From assembly GCA_946479905.1 (NCBI GenBank), contig CAMLIA010000112.1:1-14423 (forward strand): DNA of 14,423 bases, read 5' to 3'. The position numbers and the translations under genes are program-made. Shown in pieces: positions 6,762-14,054 of the stretch. The DNA comes from an uncultured Frankiales bacterium. Its GTDB lineage: Bacteria > Actinomycetota > Actinomycetes > Mycobacteriales > SCTD01. The notes beneath the pieces were generated by a model. It was given only the letters and a program-made list of their open reading frames with translations, searched no databases and was not told the DNA's origin. Position 1 is the first letter of the stretch; each line of letters starts with the position of its first letter.

Positions 6762-8107
6762 CCACCGCCGAGTGGCTGGTCGCGCCCGGGTACGGGCCGG
6801 TGCGGGACCTGTTCGTCCGTGAGAACGGGTCGCTCGGCAAGGGCGGCGGCGCCTACTGCGCCTATGTCGCCGGCCGGCCCGTCGTGGACGTCTGGGCGGG
6901 CACCGCGCGGCCCGGCGTGCCGTGGACCGCGGGCACCACGACGGTCCTCATGTCCGCGACGAAGGGGTTCGCGGCGCTGTGCGTGCAGGTCCTCGCCGAC
7001 CGCGGCCTCGTCGACGTCGACGCCCCGGTCGCGACGTACTGGCCGGAGTTCGCGCAGAACGGCAAGGAGGGTGTCCTGGTCCGGCACCTGCTGCTGCACA
7101 CCGCCGGCGTGATCGGCTTCCCCGGGCAGGCGGACATCACCCGGCACGACGCCACCGGGTGGGACTCCTACGACGCGATCAGCGCCGGCCTCGCCGCGGC
7201 GGCCCCGGAGTGGACGCCGGGCAGCCGGCACGGCTACCACGCGCTCTCGGTCGGGTGGCTGCTCGCCGAGCTGGTGAAGCGCGTGTCCGGCCGCTCGCTG
7301 GGCCGGTTCTTCCGCGAGGAGATCGCCGAGCCGCTGGGACTCGAGGCCTGGATCGGCACGCCACCGGAGGAGCTCGGCCGGGCGGCGTACGTCCACGCCT
7401 CGCGCACCGACCACCTGCCGGCCTTCATGCGCCGGGCGTACGACGTGATGAACGCAGCAGCCCGCGACCCGGAGACCCTGCTGGGCAAGGCGTTCCTCGG
7501 CACCGGGTCGAAGAGCGCCATCGACGCGCTGGAGCTGCTGTTCAACAGCCCGCTCGTCCTCGCCGCGGAGTTCCCCGCCGGCGGGGCGACCTCGACGGCA
7601 CGGGCCCTGGCCCGGACCTGGGCCATGATGGCCGGCGACGGCGAGCTCGACGGCGTGCGGATCCTGTCCCCCGAGTCGGTGGCCGCGTGGGGCACGGTCG
7701 TCCAGAACGAGACCGACGCCCTGATGTCCGACCTGAAGGTGCCGCGGCTCGCCAGCCCGCTGACGGCGGGCCGCACTCCCCGCACCCTCGGCTACCTCGG
7801 CAACGCCGGCATGCCCGGACTGGGAGCGCGCTTCGGCCCGAACCCTGACGCCTTCGGCGCCGAGGGGCTCGGTGGCCAGGAGGGCTACTGCGACCGGCAG
7901 AGCAGGATCGCGGTCGGGTACGTCCGCAGCGAGCTGGCCGTGCTCGACGTCCTGCAGTCGCGGATGACGACCGTGCTCTACGAGTGCGCCCGCGCGCAGG
8001 GGCACGAGGTGTTCGTCCCGCCGGCGATCCCGCGCTGGAAGGCGGCAGCCCACGGCGCGCTCGGCGCGCAGCTGCGACGGCGCGTCGCCGTCCCCGCGGT
8101 GCACTGA
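6758..8107 (+). CDS. Beta-lactamase-fold serine hydrolase (class C/EstB-like), 449 aa
   Basis: A member of the beta-lactamase-related serine hydrolases, which include esterases and peptidases. The nucleophile motif SATK is at Ser66-Lys69 and the second motif is Tyr160 in GYHALS, where the usual YxN asparagine is replaced. The C-terminal HxG-type motif appears as LGGQEGY near residue 370. There is no signal peptide, so it is probably cytoplasmic and more likely an esterase or thioesterase than an antibiotic-degrading lactamase. The TTG start at 6758 overlaps the thiolase stop in TTGA, indicating translational coupling; a GTG about 14 codons downstream is the alternative. Codons upstream of the TTG stay open into the thiolase, but that is only GC-rich overlap. 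A role in releasing an acyl or lactone intermediate of the same pathway is inferred. Confidence 0.85.
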   Translation: MTTAEWLVAPGYGPVRDLFVRENGSLGKGGGAYCAYVAGRPVVDVWAGTARPGVPWTAGTTTVLMSATKGFAALCVQVLADRGLVDVDAPVATYWPEFAQNGKEGVLVRHLLLHTAGVIGFPGQADITRHDATGWDSYDAISAGLAAAAPEWTPGSRHGYHALSVGWLLAELVKRVSGRSLGRFFREEIAEPLGLEAWIGTPPEELGRAAYVHASRTDHLPAFMRRAYDVMNAAARDPETLLGKAFLGTGSKSAIDALELLFNSPLVLAAEFPAGGATSTARALARTWAMMAGDGELDGVRILSPESVAAWGTVVQNETDALMSDLKVPRLASPLTAGRTPRTLGYLGNAGMPGLGARFGPNPDAFGAEGLGGQEGYCDRQSRIAVGYVRSELAVLDVLQSRMTTVLYECARAQGHEVFVPPAIPRWKAAAHGALGAQLRRRVAVPAVH

Positions 8108-8127
8108 CCCCCTGGCATGCTGGGCCC

Positions 8128-8745
8128 ATGCCCGATCCCTCCGTCCAAGCCCAGTGGGACAGCAGGTACGCCGAGCAGCAGCGGCTCTGGAGCGGTAACC
8201 CCAACGGGGCGCTCGTCGCCGAGGTCGAGGGCCTGAGCCCCGGTCGGGTGCTCGACGTCGGGTGCGGCGAGGGGGCCGACGCGATCTGGCTCGCCCGCCG
8301 CGGCTGGGACGTGACGGCACTCGACGTCTCGAGCGTCGCGCTGGAGCGCGCCCAGCAGCACGCACGCGAGGCCGGCGTCGAGATCCGGTGGGTGCACGCC
8401 GGCCTGGCGGAGGCCGAGCTGCCCCCGGCGTCGTTCGACCTCGTCTCCGCGCAGTACCCCGCCCTGCTTCGGACCCCTGATGCGGTGGCCGAGCGAGCGC
8501 TCCTGGCGGCGGTGGCTCCTGGCGGCCTGCTGCTGCTCGTGCACCACGCCGGGATGGAGACGCACGAGCCGCACGACGGTGGCTTCGACCCGGCGGACTA
8601 CGTCTTCCCCCAGATGGTGGCCGACCAGCTGGACGACACCTGGGAGCTCGAGGTCTTCGAGCAGCGGCCGCGCGTCATCCCTGAGAGCGGCGCGGGAGCG
8701 CACCACCGCGACGACGTCGTGCTGCGCGCCCGCCGGCTCCGCTAG
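8128..8745 (+). CDS. Class I SAM-dependent methyltransferase, 205 aa
   Basis: The SAM-binding motif I VLDVGCGEG is at residues 41-49, with the ribose-binding acidic residue Asp66 in TALDVS and a motif-IV-like FDLVSAQYP near 103-111. An N-terminal LWSGNPNG segment is shared with TehB/thiopurine-methyltransferase-like enzymes. The substrate cannot be read from the sequence. The ATG at 8128 has no Shine-Dalgarno sequence. A -10-like CATGCT ends six bases before it (8116-8121), which would fit a leaderless mRNA, but there is no clear -35. The gene starts 20 bases after the hydrolase stop and could also be read through from it. Its TAG stop shares the bases CTAG with the stop of the convergent gene. 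Confidence 0.87.
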   Translation: MPDPSVQAQWDSRYAEQQRLWSGNPNGALVAEVEGLSPGRVLDVGCGEGADAIWLARRGWDVTALDVSSVALERAQQHAREAGVEIRWVHAGLAEAELPPASFDLVSAQYPALLRTPDAVAERALLAAVAPGGLLLLVHHAGMETHEPHDGGFDPADYVFPQMVADQLDDTWELEVFEQRPRVIPESGAGAHHRDDVVLRARRLR

Positions 8746-9716
8746 GAGGTCGTGGTGGTCGCCGTCGCCGCTGCCGACGTGTGCCCGTAGGCGTCCTGGC
8801 TGAACACGCTGTAGCTGTAGGTGGTCGCGGGCGCGAGGCCCGAGTCGTCCAGCTGCCCGAGCGCTCCCGCCGCGCTCGGGGTCTGCGTCGCCACACCGAC
8901 CCCGTCGGCCGGGGTCGCAGGAGCCACTGCGCCCTCTGCCCGCCGGACCACGAGCTGCGCGAGCGGATCTCCGGAGGGGTAGGTCCAGGTGAGCCGCACC
9001 CCCGGGCCCTCGATCGGAGAAGCCGTCAGGCCCTCGACGGCACCCGGCGTCGTCGCCCCTGTCACGGTCGCTGCCGCTGACGTGTGGCCGTCCGCGTCGC
9101 GGCTGAACACGGCGTACGAGTAGGTGGTGCCCTGGCTGAGGCCGGCGTCGGTGATCTGCTCGACGGTCCCGGCAGCGCCCGGTGCGGGCGCCGTGATCTC
9201 GACGCCGGCGGTGGGCGTCGCCGGCGCGACGGTCCCCGCTGCCCGGCGGACGATGACCTGGGCGAGGGTGGGCCCTGCCGGGTAGGTCCAGCTGAGCTGC
9301 AGCTGGGTGGTGGAGACCGTCGCTGCCGACAGCCCGGTGACCTGTGCGGGCGCGGCCGAGGACGCGGTCGGCGATGGTGAGGGCGAGGGGAGGGTGGAGC
9401 ACACCAGCCCGCCGGTGGCGCCGATCCCGGTGACGTACTCACCCGACGGGCACTGGCGGGCTGTGCTCATCGAGGACTCGACGGTGTCCAGCCGGCTCGC
9501 GAGTGCCTGGACGTCACCCGCCGACCCGACCCGCACGGTCGTCGTCCTCGCCGGGCAGGTGCCCGAGGCGGCGTAGGTCAGCGCGCCCTTCGCCCCGACG
9601 CAGAAGGTGACCGGAGTCGTGGTCGTGGACGTCGTCGCGATGGCGATGCCGGTGACCGCGAGGGCCCCGACTCCCCCGGCCATCACCAGGATCCCGACCT
9701 TCGTGCGTCGCAGCAT
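8742..9716 (-). CDS. Secreted or membrane-anchored protein with two duplicated FN3-like domains, 324 aa
   Basis: Residues 1-30 form a signal peptide or anchor (basic MLRRTK, then a hydrophobic stretch ending near 28). Residues 36-63 match a short module (FCVGAKGALTYAASGTC) often found at the N-terminus of collagen-like or fibre-like bacterial surface proteins. A second Cys module, CPSGEYVTGIGATGGLVC, is at 89-106. A Ser/Pro linker (110-120) leads to two fibronectin-III-like domains, about 124-220 and 221-321, with LSWTYP/LTWTYP and TTYSY repeated 101 residues apart. No LPXTG sorting signal is present. The function is unknown; an extracellular binding role is likely from the domains. The ATG has GAGGGGGG upstream, and a TAGGCT -10-like element (9755-9750) lies about 35 bases before the start. 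Confidence 0.78.
   Translation of the reverse strand: MLRRTKVGILVMAGGVGALAVTGIAIATTSTTTTPVTFCVGAKGALTYAASGTCPARTTTVRVGSAGDVQALASRLDTVESSMSTARQCPSGEYVTGIGATGGLVCSTLPSPSPSPTASSAAPAQVTGLSAATVSTTQLQLSWTYPAGPTLAQVIVRRAAGTVAPATPTAGVEITAPAPGAAGTVEQITDAGLSQGTTYSYAVFSRDADGHTSAAATVTGATTPGAVEGLTASPIEGPGVRLTWTYPSGDPLAQLVVRRAEGAVAPATPADGVGVATQTPSAAGALGQLDDSGLAPATTYSYSVFSQDAYGHTSAAATATTTTS
8751..9347 (-). repeat. Intragenic tandem duplication encoding two FN3-like domains (about 303-bp period)
   Basis: The two domains share VRRAxGxVAPATP, TTYSYxVFSxDAxGHTSAAAT and the LxWTYP strand, offset by 101 codons. The matching DNA is visible on the plus strand, for instance gggtaggtccag near 8976 and again near 9279. 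The copies have diverged, so this is an older domain duplication rather than a recent unstable repeat. Confidence 0.75.
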
Positions 9717-9799
9717 GGCTGCCCCCCTCGGCTTCCGCTGTGCTTGCGCAGCCTAGGCCTCGGGGGGCGGGGACGACAGGGACCGACCGGGCGACGGCG

Positions 9800-11179
9800 T
9801 CACCGGCCGGCGCGTGCCACTGGGACGGCGATCAGCGGGATCGAGATAAGCAGCATGACCCCGGCCGCGACGTACAGCCCGACGACGACCCACTGCAGGT
9901 CCGGGACCGTCGCACCGGCGTCAGCGATGACGGAGACACCAGGTGCGGCGTCCGTGTTCATCACGACGATCACCCAGTGGCCGCCGCTCGGCCGCCAGGT
10001 CAGCGACTGCGGCCCTGTCCCGGACGCCTGAGCCGTCCAGAAGGTGGCAGCGGTGGGGGGTGACACCGGAGCGCCGGTCGCCAGGTCGCGTCGGGTGTCG
10101 CCGTTGGCCCAGTTGGTCACGACGGCGTGGTCCACTCCGGCCAGGTAGCGGTCGACCGCGGACTGAGGCGCCACGCCGATGAAGACGCTGGTCTCAGGTG
10201 CGGTGGCCGTGGCCCTGATCCGCACGGTGCCGAGCACGTCGCCAGCCGTCACGGCGTCCGTCGATGCCCCGAGGTCGATGCGGTCACTGGTGATCGCGTA
10301 CGCCGACGTGTCGAAGGTCCTGGTGCTCGTGGTCAGGTACCCGGCGGCGTCCCGCTGCGTGTTGTCGGCCCAGGTGGCGACGCCGGCCGCGGCCAGCGTG
10401 CCCAGCGAGACCAGGCAGAGCAGCGAGCCGAGGACCACCGAGACCACCCTGCCAGCGGTCCAGCCCTTGCCCCGTGCAGGTGGGGTCTCGACGGGTTCGG
10501 TGGGCCGCGGGACCGTCATCGTGCCGCTCGGCTCGTGCCCACCCATGTCGAGGCGGAACGGCGGGTACTGGTCGGTCATGAGCCCGGCGTACGCAGCGAC
10601 CCGCAGCGCCCAGCGGTTCATGCCGAGCACGAAGTCGAAGATCCGCTCCGGGTAGCGACCGGTGACGGTGAGGACGATCGCCGCGACCAGCACCAGCAGC
10701 CCGATCAGGCCAGGACCACTGTCCCGGCTGTCGGTCTGCCGGAGCGCCCAGGTGCCGCCACCGAGGAAGATCCCGACGACGAGGTAGTGCGGGATCGCGA
10801 GCAGCCACCACTTCACCAGGACGAGCCCTCGGGAGAGGTGGCCGGGGTACGCGACGTCGAAGTGCGCCGGGTAGTCCGGCACGTCCTCGAGCGTGAAGGG
10901 CGGGTAGCGGTCGGTGCCCAGCGCGCCGTAGGTGTAGTAGAAGACCCGCCAGCTCCACCGGAGCACGCCGACGTTGAAGTCGAAGATCCTCCGCGGGTAG
11001 TGGCCGGTGAACAGGATCGCGAAGAATGCGACGACGCTGAGGACGACGAACGCGACCCACAGGAAGAACAGCGCGACGTAGTGCGGGATCGCCAGCACCC
11101 ACTTCACCAGCCACAGCCAGCGGCTCATCCTCGGGTCGAGCGTCGCATCCACCTGCACCGGATAGGTAGCGACGGTCAT
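9800..11179 (-). CDS. Membrane protein with two DUF4389 domains, 459 aa
   Basis: Two copies of the DUF4389 signature are visible: HYPRRIFDFNVGVLRWSWRV with LGTDRYPPFTL at about residues 60-97, and RYPERIFDFVLGMNRWALRV with MTDQYPPFRL at about 175-210. Each is preceded by hydrophobic helices (about 24-58, 120-145 and 157-175). A further helix at about 245-270 leads to a roughly 155-residue soluble region, predicted outside the membrane, and the chain ends in a last helix (427-452). The ATG at 11179 has GGAGG seven bases upstream; more upstream open sequence would run into the divergent gene. DUF4389 has no established function, and I infer only an envelope role. The FN3-like protein gene lies 83 bases downstream on the same strand and might be read through. 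Confidence 0.85.
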   Translation of the reverse strand: MTVATYPVQVDATLDPRMSRWLWLVKWVLAIPHYVALFFLWVAFVVLSVVAFFAILFTGHYPRRIFDFNVGVLRWSWRVFYYTYGALGTDRYPPFTLEDVPDYPAHFDVAYPGHLSRGLVLVKWWLLAIPHYLVVGIFLGGGTWALRQTDSRDSGPGLIGLLVLVAAIVLTVTGRYPERIFDFVLGMNRWALRVAAYAGLMTDQYPPFRLDMGGHEPSGTMTVPRPTEPVETPPARGKGWTAGRVVSVVLGSLLCLVSLGTLAAAGVATWADNTQRDAAGYLTTSTRTFDTSAYAITSDRIDLGASTDAVTAGDVLGTVRIRATATAPETSVFIGVAPQSAVDRYLAGVDHAVVTNWANGDTRRDLATGAPVSPPTAATFWTAQASGTGPQSLTWRPSGGHWVIVVMNTDAAPGVSVIADAGATVPDLQWVVVGLYVAAGVMLLISIPLIAVPVARAGR

Positions 11180-11249
11180 CACGGCACCTCCTCCAGGCTC
11201 TCCCCGAGCGTCTCTCCAGCGAGCATCCGCGCGGTAGGGGCGAAAGACC

Positions 11250-11804
11250 GTGAGCAGCCGCCGAGCGGTCCCTGGAAGAGCCCTTCGGCCCTGGTCAGCC
11301 GCCCGGCTGAGGCTCACGCTGCTCCCTGTGACCCAGGTGCGCACGCGCAAGAGCGCCGCGAAGCTGCCTCCCCGGTGGTTCGTGGTCGGCTTCTGGCACA
11401 GCCACCGAGCGGTCGTGCGTCTCACCCGCGGCCGGTTGGGCCTGTGGCGACCGAGGCCACAGGGGTGGGGCGCGCTCAGGCTGACCACCACCGGCCGGCG
11501 CACCGGCAGGCCCCGATCGGTGCTGATCGGCTACGTCGAGGACGGCGACGACCTGGTCGCCATGGCCATGAACGGCTGGGGGGCTGCCGAGCCCGCGTGG
11601 TGGCTGAACCTGCAGTCGCATCCCGATGCCACGGTGCAGACCCGCGACGGGGTCCGGCAGGTCAGGGCGAGACGGGCAACGGGAGCCGAGCGCGACCGGC
11701 TGTGGTCCCGTTGGGCCGGGATCGACAAGGACCTCGACGCTTACGCCGCCCGCCGCCCGGGCGAGACCGCCGTTGTCGTCCTCGAACCACGGCAAGGACC
11801 CTGA
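11250..11804 (+). CDS. Deazaflavin (F420)-dependent oxidoreductase, Ddn/nitroreductase family, up to 184 aa
   Basis: It belongs to the split-beta-barrel family that includes mycobacterial Ddn and F420H2-dependent quinone reductases. LTTTGRRTGRPR at residues 78-89 and GWGAAEPAWWLNLQSHPDATVQ over 109-130 (family signatures around the cofactor site) identify it. The reaction is hydride transfer from F420H2 to a quinone or similar acceptor, often linked to protection from oxidative stress; the substrate here is not known. The family domain begins near residue 40. The GTG at 11250 has AGGGG nine bases upstream, but GTGs at 11328 and 11337 are in frame and would give about 158 or 155 residues, so the start is uncertain. 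It is divergent from the DUF4389 gene (70 bases) and convergent with the small membrane protein gene. Confidence 0.85.
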   Translation: MSSRRAVPGRALRPWSAARLRLTLLPVTQVRTRKSAAKLPPRWFVVGFWHSHRAVVRLTRGRLGLWRPRPQGWGALRLTTTGRRTGRPRSVLIGYVEDGDDLVAMAMNGWGAAEPAWWLNLQSHPDATVQTRDGVRQVRARRATGAERDRLWSRWAGIDKDLDAYAARRPGETAVVVLEPRQGP

Positions 11805-11815
11805 GCGAGCCTCAG
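11801..11815. terminator. Short inverted repeat bridging two convergent stop codons
   Basis: CTGAG-CGAGC-CTCAG contains the TGA stop of the plus-strand gene and the TGA stop of the minus-strand gene. A 5-bp stem without U-tracts is weak, so this is only a possible bidirectional pause or termination site. Only seven bases separate the two genes. Confidence 0.2.
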
Positions 11816-12222
11816 AACCAGAGCCAGCTGCCTTGTGGGTCGTAGGTCATGTGGACGGCGTCCACGAACATGTAGACCACCCACAGGACGAGCAGCGCGT
11901 TGACGGCCAGTCCGGCCCAGGCCTGCCACCGGCCCGCGCGGCGGAGCGCCCGCACCGCGAACGCCACGCCCGCAAGAGCTGGCGCCGCCAGCACCAGGGC
12001 GAACGCGATCTCCGAGACCCACCCGGCGACGCCCCGCTCCATCAGCATGAGGTCGCCCTCGTGGAGCCCCAGCCACGGGAGCATGACGTACTCGCCGACG
12101 AAGCTCGTGAGGACGAACACCGCCAGGAACGTCGGCAGCATCCGCAGGGACAGCCGCGTCCACCGGGTCCGCTCCCGCTCCGACGGGGCGGTTCCGCTGG
12201 GCGACGGCGTGACAGTCGTCAT
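11812..12222 (-). CDS. Small integral membrane protein, three predicted helices, 136 aa
   Basis: I do not recognise a family. The N-terminal 25 residues are polar (Ser/Thr/Arg-rich), followed by hydrophobic segments at about 27-50, 66-92 and 101-124 and a short aromatic tail, GSWLWF. Charged or polar residues within or next to helices include Glu44, Glu71, Asp121 and His124. The ATG has GGGAG upstream. It is the nearest downstream gene to the heliorhodopsin on the same strand, 106 bases away, with no obvious terminator between, so a shared transcript is possible. Two antisense frames over this stretch give low-complexity Arg/Pro/Ala proteins and were discarded. A partner or effector role for the rhodopsin is only a hypothesis from position. 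Confidence 0.75.
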   Translation of the reverse strand: MTTVTPSPSGTAPSERERTRWTRLSLRMLPTFLAVFVLTSFVGEYVMLPWLGLHEGDLMLMERGVAGWVSEIAFALVLAAPALAGVAFAVRALRRAGRWQAWAGLAVNALLVLWVVYMFVDAVHMTYDPQGSWLWF

Positions 12223-12328
12223 GGCTCATCTCCCTCATCGGGTGTCACCTCCCAGCCCAGCCGGTGCCGACCTCGATCGCCAGGGTCTTTCGGTCCCGTG
12301 TCGAGCGGCGCCGGCCGGTGCGACGGCC

Positions 12329-13096
12329 TCAGCTCGCCAGCGTGCCCGCGAACACCTGCCAGGCGAGAGCCGACTTCGCGGTGAGGCTCAGCAGGATGTA
12401 GCCGCGCTCGCCGTACAGGTAGTCGCGCCATCGGCCGCGGGCCCGGTACTGCAGCCACTGGTTGAGCGCGAAGACGTTGAAGAAGGCGAACAGCGAGAAG
12501 ATGATCCCGTAGACGAACGCGGGCGGCTCCGCGGCCGAGGTGGTGCCCGGCGCGATCGTGTAGACGGCGACGCACAGCCACGGGACGACACCGGCGATGC
12601 ATCCGAACGTGAAGGGCAGCCAGCCCCGACCGCCAGGTTCCTCGTACCGCTCCTGCAACCAGCCGAACAGGATCATCGAGGTGTTCACGCCGACGAGCGC
12701 CAGGAGCGCGGCGACGTCGGCGATCCCCACGAGCTGGGCGATCAGCACGATCATCAGCGACGACGACAGCGAGTACTCCACCCAGCGCGCGCTGTTGCGG
12801 TGGCGCGCCAGGTCCTGCAGGTAGCGAGGCCACCAGACGGTCCCGACCAGGGTGTGGGCGACCGCCGACAGCAGCAGGAAGGCGGCGACGGCCGCGCCGG
12901 TGGGGATGTCGAAGAGCTCGACCGGATCCAGCGGCGGTGTTCCCGGCGGGCCCTGCATGTAGGTGGCCGTGACCGGCAAGGAGAAGCCGGTGGCGAGGGC
13001 CAGCACGGCGATCGCCTGGGCCGCGTGCAGAAGCGCGGCGCCGCCGTTCCAGCGGCGCAGCCGGCGTTCGTCGGCTGCAGAGACCGGGTCCGTCAT
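12329..13096 (-). CDS. Heliorhodopsin (retinal-binding seven-helix photoreceptor), 255 aa
   Basis: Seven hydrophobic helices at about 17-39, 67-90, 104-124, 128-146, 160-181, 194-215 and 232-252. Helix 3 carries RWVEYSLSSSLM (104-115), the heliorhodopsin signature, with Glu107 as Schiff-base counterion and Arg104. Helix 7 carries SLTAKSALAWQVFAGTL, with Lys241 as the retinal attachment site. As I recall, both numbers equal those of the type protein 48C12. His24 and His81 probably match the conserved active-site histidines. The long loop between helices 1 and 2 (about 40-66) is also typical. Heliorhodopsins sit in the membrane inverted relative to other microbial rhodopsins and have slow photocycles; most do not pump ions. 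The ATG at 13096 has GAGGAGG five bases upstream. An in-frame GTG at 13129 overlaps the TerC stop but lacks this site. TerC ends 29 bases upstream, so they are probably co-transcribed. Confidence 0.93.
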   Translation of the reverse strand: MTDPVSAADERRLRRWNGGAALLHAAQAIAVLALATGFSLPVTATYMQGPPGTPPLDPVELFDIPTGAAVAAFLLLSAVAHTLVGTVWWPRYLQDLARHRNSARWVEYSLSSSLMIVLIAQLVGIADVAALLALVGVNTSMILFGWLQERYEEPGGRGWLPFTFGCIAGVVPWLCVAVYTIAPGTTSAAEPPAFVYGIIFSLFAFFNVFALNQWLQYRARGRWRDYLYGERGYILLSLTAKSALAWQVFAGTLAS

Positions 13097-13125
13097 GACG
13101 TCCTCCTCGGCTCCGGCAGCGCGCG

Positions 13126-14049
13126 TCACCGGAGCACCAGAGGCTGCCGGGTCTTGCGCCAGCTCGCGAACACGGATCCGCCGATCAGCAGCGCCACGAC
13201 CGACAGCGAGAGGCCGATGGGGATCTTGTAGAGGTCGAGCAGGAGCATCTTGACGCCCACCCAGACCAGCACGGCGGCCAGGCCCAGGGTGAGGTAGACG
13301 AAGCGGTGCATGAGGTCAGCCAGCAGGAAGTAGAGCGCTCGCAGTCCCAGGATCGCGAAGGCGTTGCTGGTGAAGACCAGGAACGGCTCCTGCGTGACGG
13401 CGAAGATCGCCGGGATCGAGTCCACCGCGAAGATGACGTCGCTGACCTCGATGAGCAGCAGGACCAGCAGCAGCGGGGTCGCCACGAGCCGTCCTGCCCG
13501 GCGCACGAGCAGCTTCTGGCCCTCGTAGGCGTCGGTGGTGGGTACGACGCGCCGGAGCCACCGGAGCGCCGCACCCTTCTGCGGGTCGGGCTCGTCATGC
13601 CGGTGCCTGGCCATCCGGATCCCGGTCAGCACCAGGAAGGCACCGAAGACGTAGAGCACCCACGAGAAGCGGTCGATGAGGACTGCACCCAGGGCGATGA
13701 AGCCGGCGCGGAAGACGAGCGCGCCGAGGACCCCCAGGAACAGCACCCTGTGCTGGTACTCCCTGGGCACCGCGAAGGACGCGAAGATGACGGCGAAGAC
13801 GAAGATGTTGTCGACCGCCAGGGCCTTCTCGATGAGATAGCCGGAGTAGTACTCACCGGCGCTCGTCGGCCCGTACGCGAGCCAGATGATGCCGCCGAAC
13901 CCGAGTCCGAGAGCGACCCACAGCGCGGACCACCAGGCCGCTTCGCGGACCCCGACGACGTGCGCCCGGCGGTGGGCGACCAGGTCGACGGCGAGCATCG
14001 CGAGCACCGCCGCGACGACGGCGACCCACGCCCAGAGAGGAACGTTCAC
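13126..14049 (-). CDS. TerC-family integral membrane protein (Alx-like metal transporter), 307 aa
   Basis: The TerC/Alx family signatures are clear: EKALAVDNIFV at residues 74-84 and IEVSDVIFAVDSIPAIFAVT at 200-219, followed by TSNAFAILGLRALYFLL at 227-243. Acidic residues within helices (Asp22, Glu74, Asp80, Glu201, Asp204, Asp210) are the probable metal ligands. About eight to nine helices are predicted, and a cytoplasmic loop at about 148-185 links the two repeats. Family members such as E. coli Alx and the B. subtilis homologues are linked to Mn2+ export or metal loading of exported proteins; older annotations call them tellurite resistance. The GTG start has GGAGG five bases upstream, buried in the hairpin that forms the expression platform of a manganese riboswitch. 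It is the first gene of the operon with the heliorhodopsin. Confidence 0.92.
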   Translation of the reverse strand: MNVPLWAWVAVVAAVLAMLAVDLVAHRRAHVVGVREAAWWSALWVALGLGFGGIIWLAYGPTSAGEYYSGYLIEKALAVDNIFVFAVIFASFAVPREYQHRVLFLGVLGALVFRAGFIALGAVLIDRFSWVLYVFGAFLVLTGIRMARHRHDEPDPQKGAALRWLRRVVPTTDAYEGQKLLVRRAGRLVATPLLLVLLLIEVSDVIFAVDSIPAIFAVTQEPFLVFTSNAFAILGLRALYFLLADLMHRFVYLTLGLAAVLVWVGVKMLLLDLYKIPIGLSLSVVALLIGGSVFASWRKTRQPLVLR

Positions 14050-14054
14050 GACAG

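Noticed and set aside
12283..12297. DevR/DosR-like inverted repeat (GGGACCGAAAGACCC on the minus strand) upstream of the small membrane protein gene
   Set aside because: The arms resemble GGGAC/GTCCC, but the spacing is one base too long and the right arm has a mismatch. Without a motif score it is not safe to call.
12219..12833. 204-codon minus-strand frame overlapping the heliorhodopsin and the small membrane protein upstream region
   Set aside because: Arg/Pro/Ala-rich composition, no motif, and it lies in a second frame under a clearly conserved heliorhodopsin.
13097..13129. GTG at 13129 as the heliorhodopsin start (GTGA overlap with TerC)
   Set aside because: It adds 11 residues with no family support, while ATG 13096 has GAGGAGG at the right spacing and restores the expected Glu107/Lys241 numbering.
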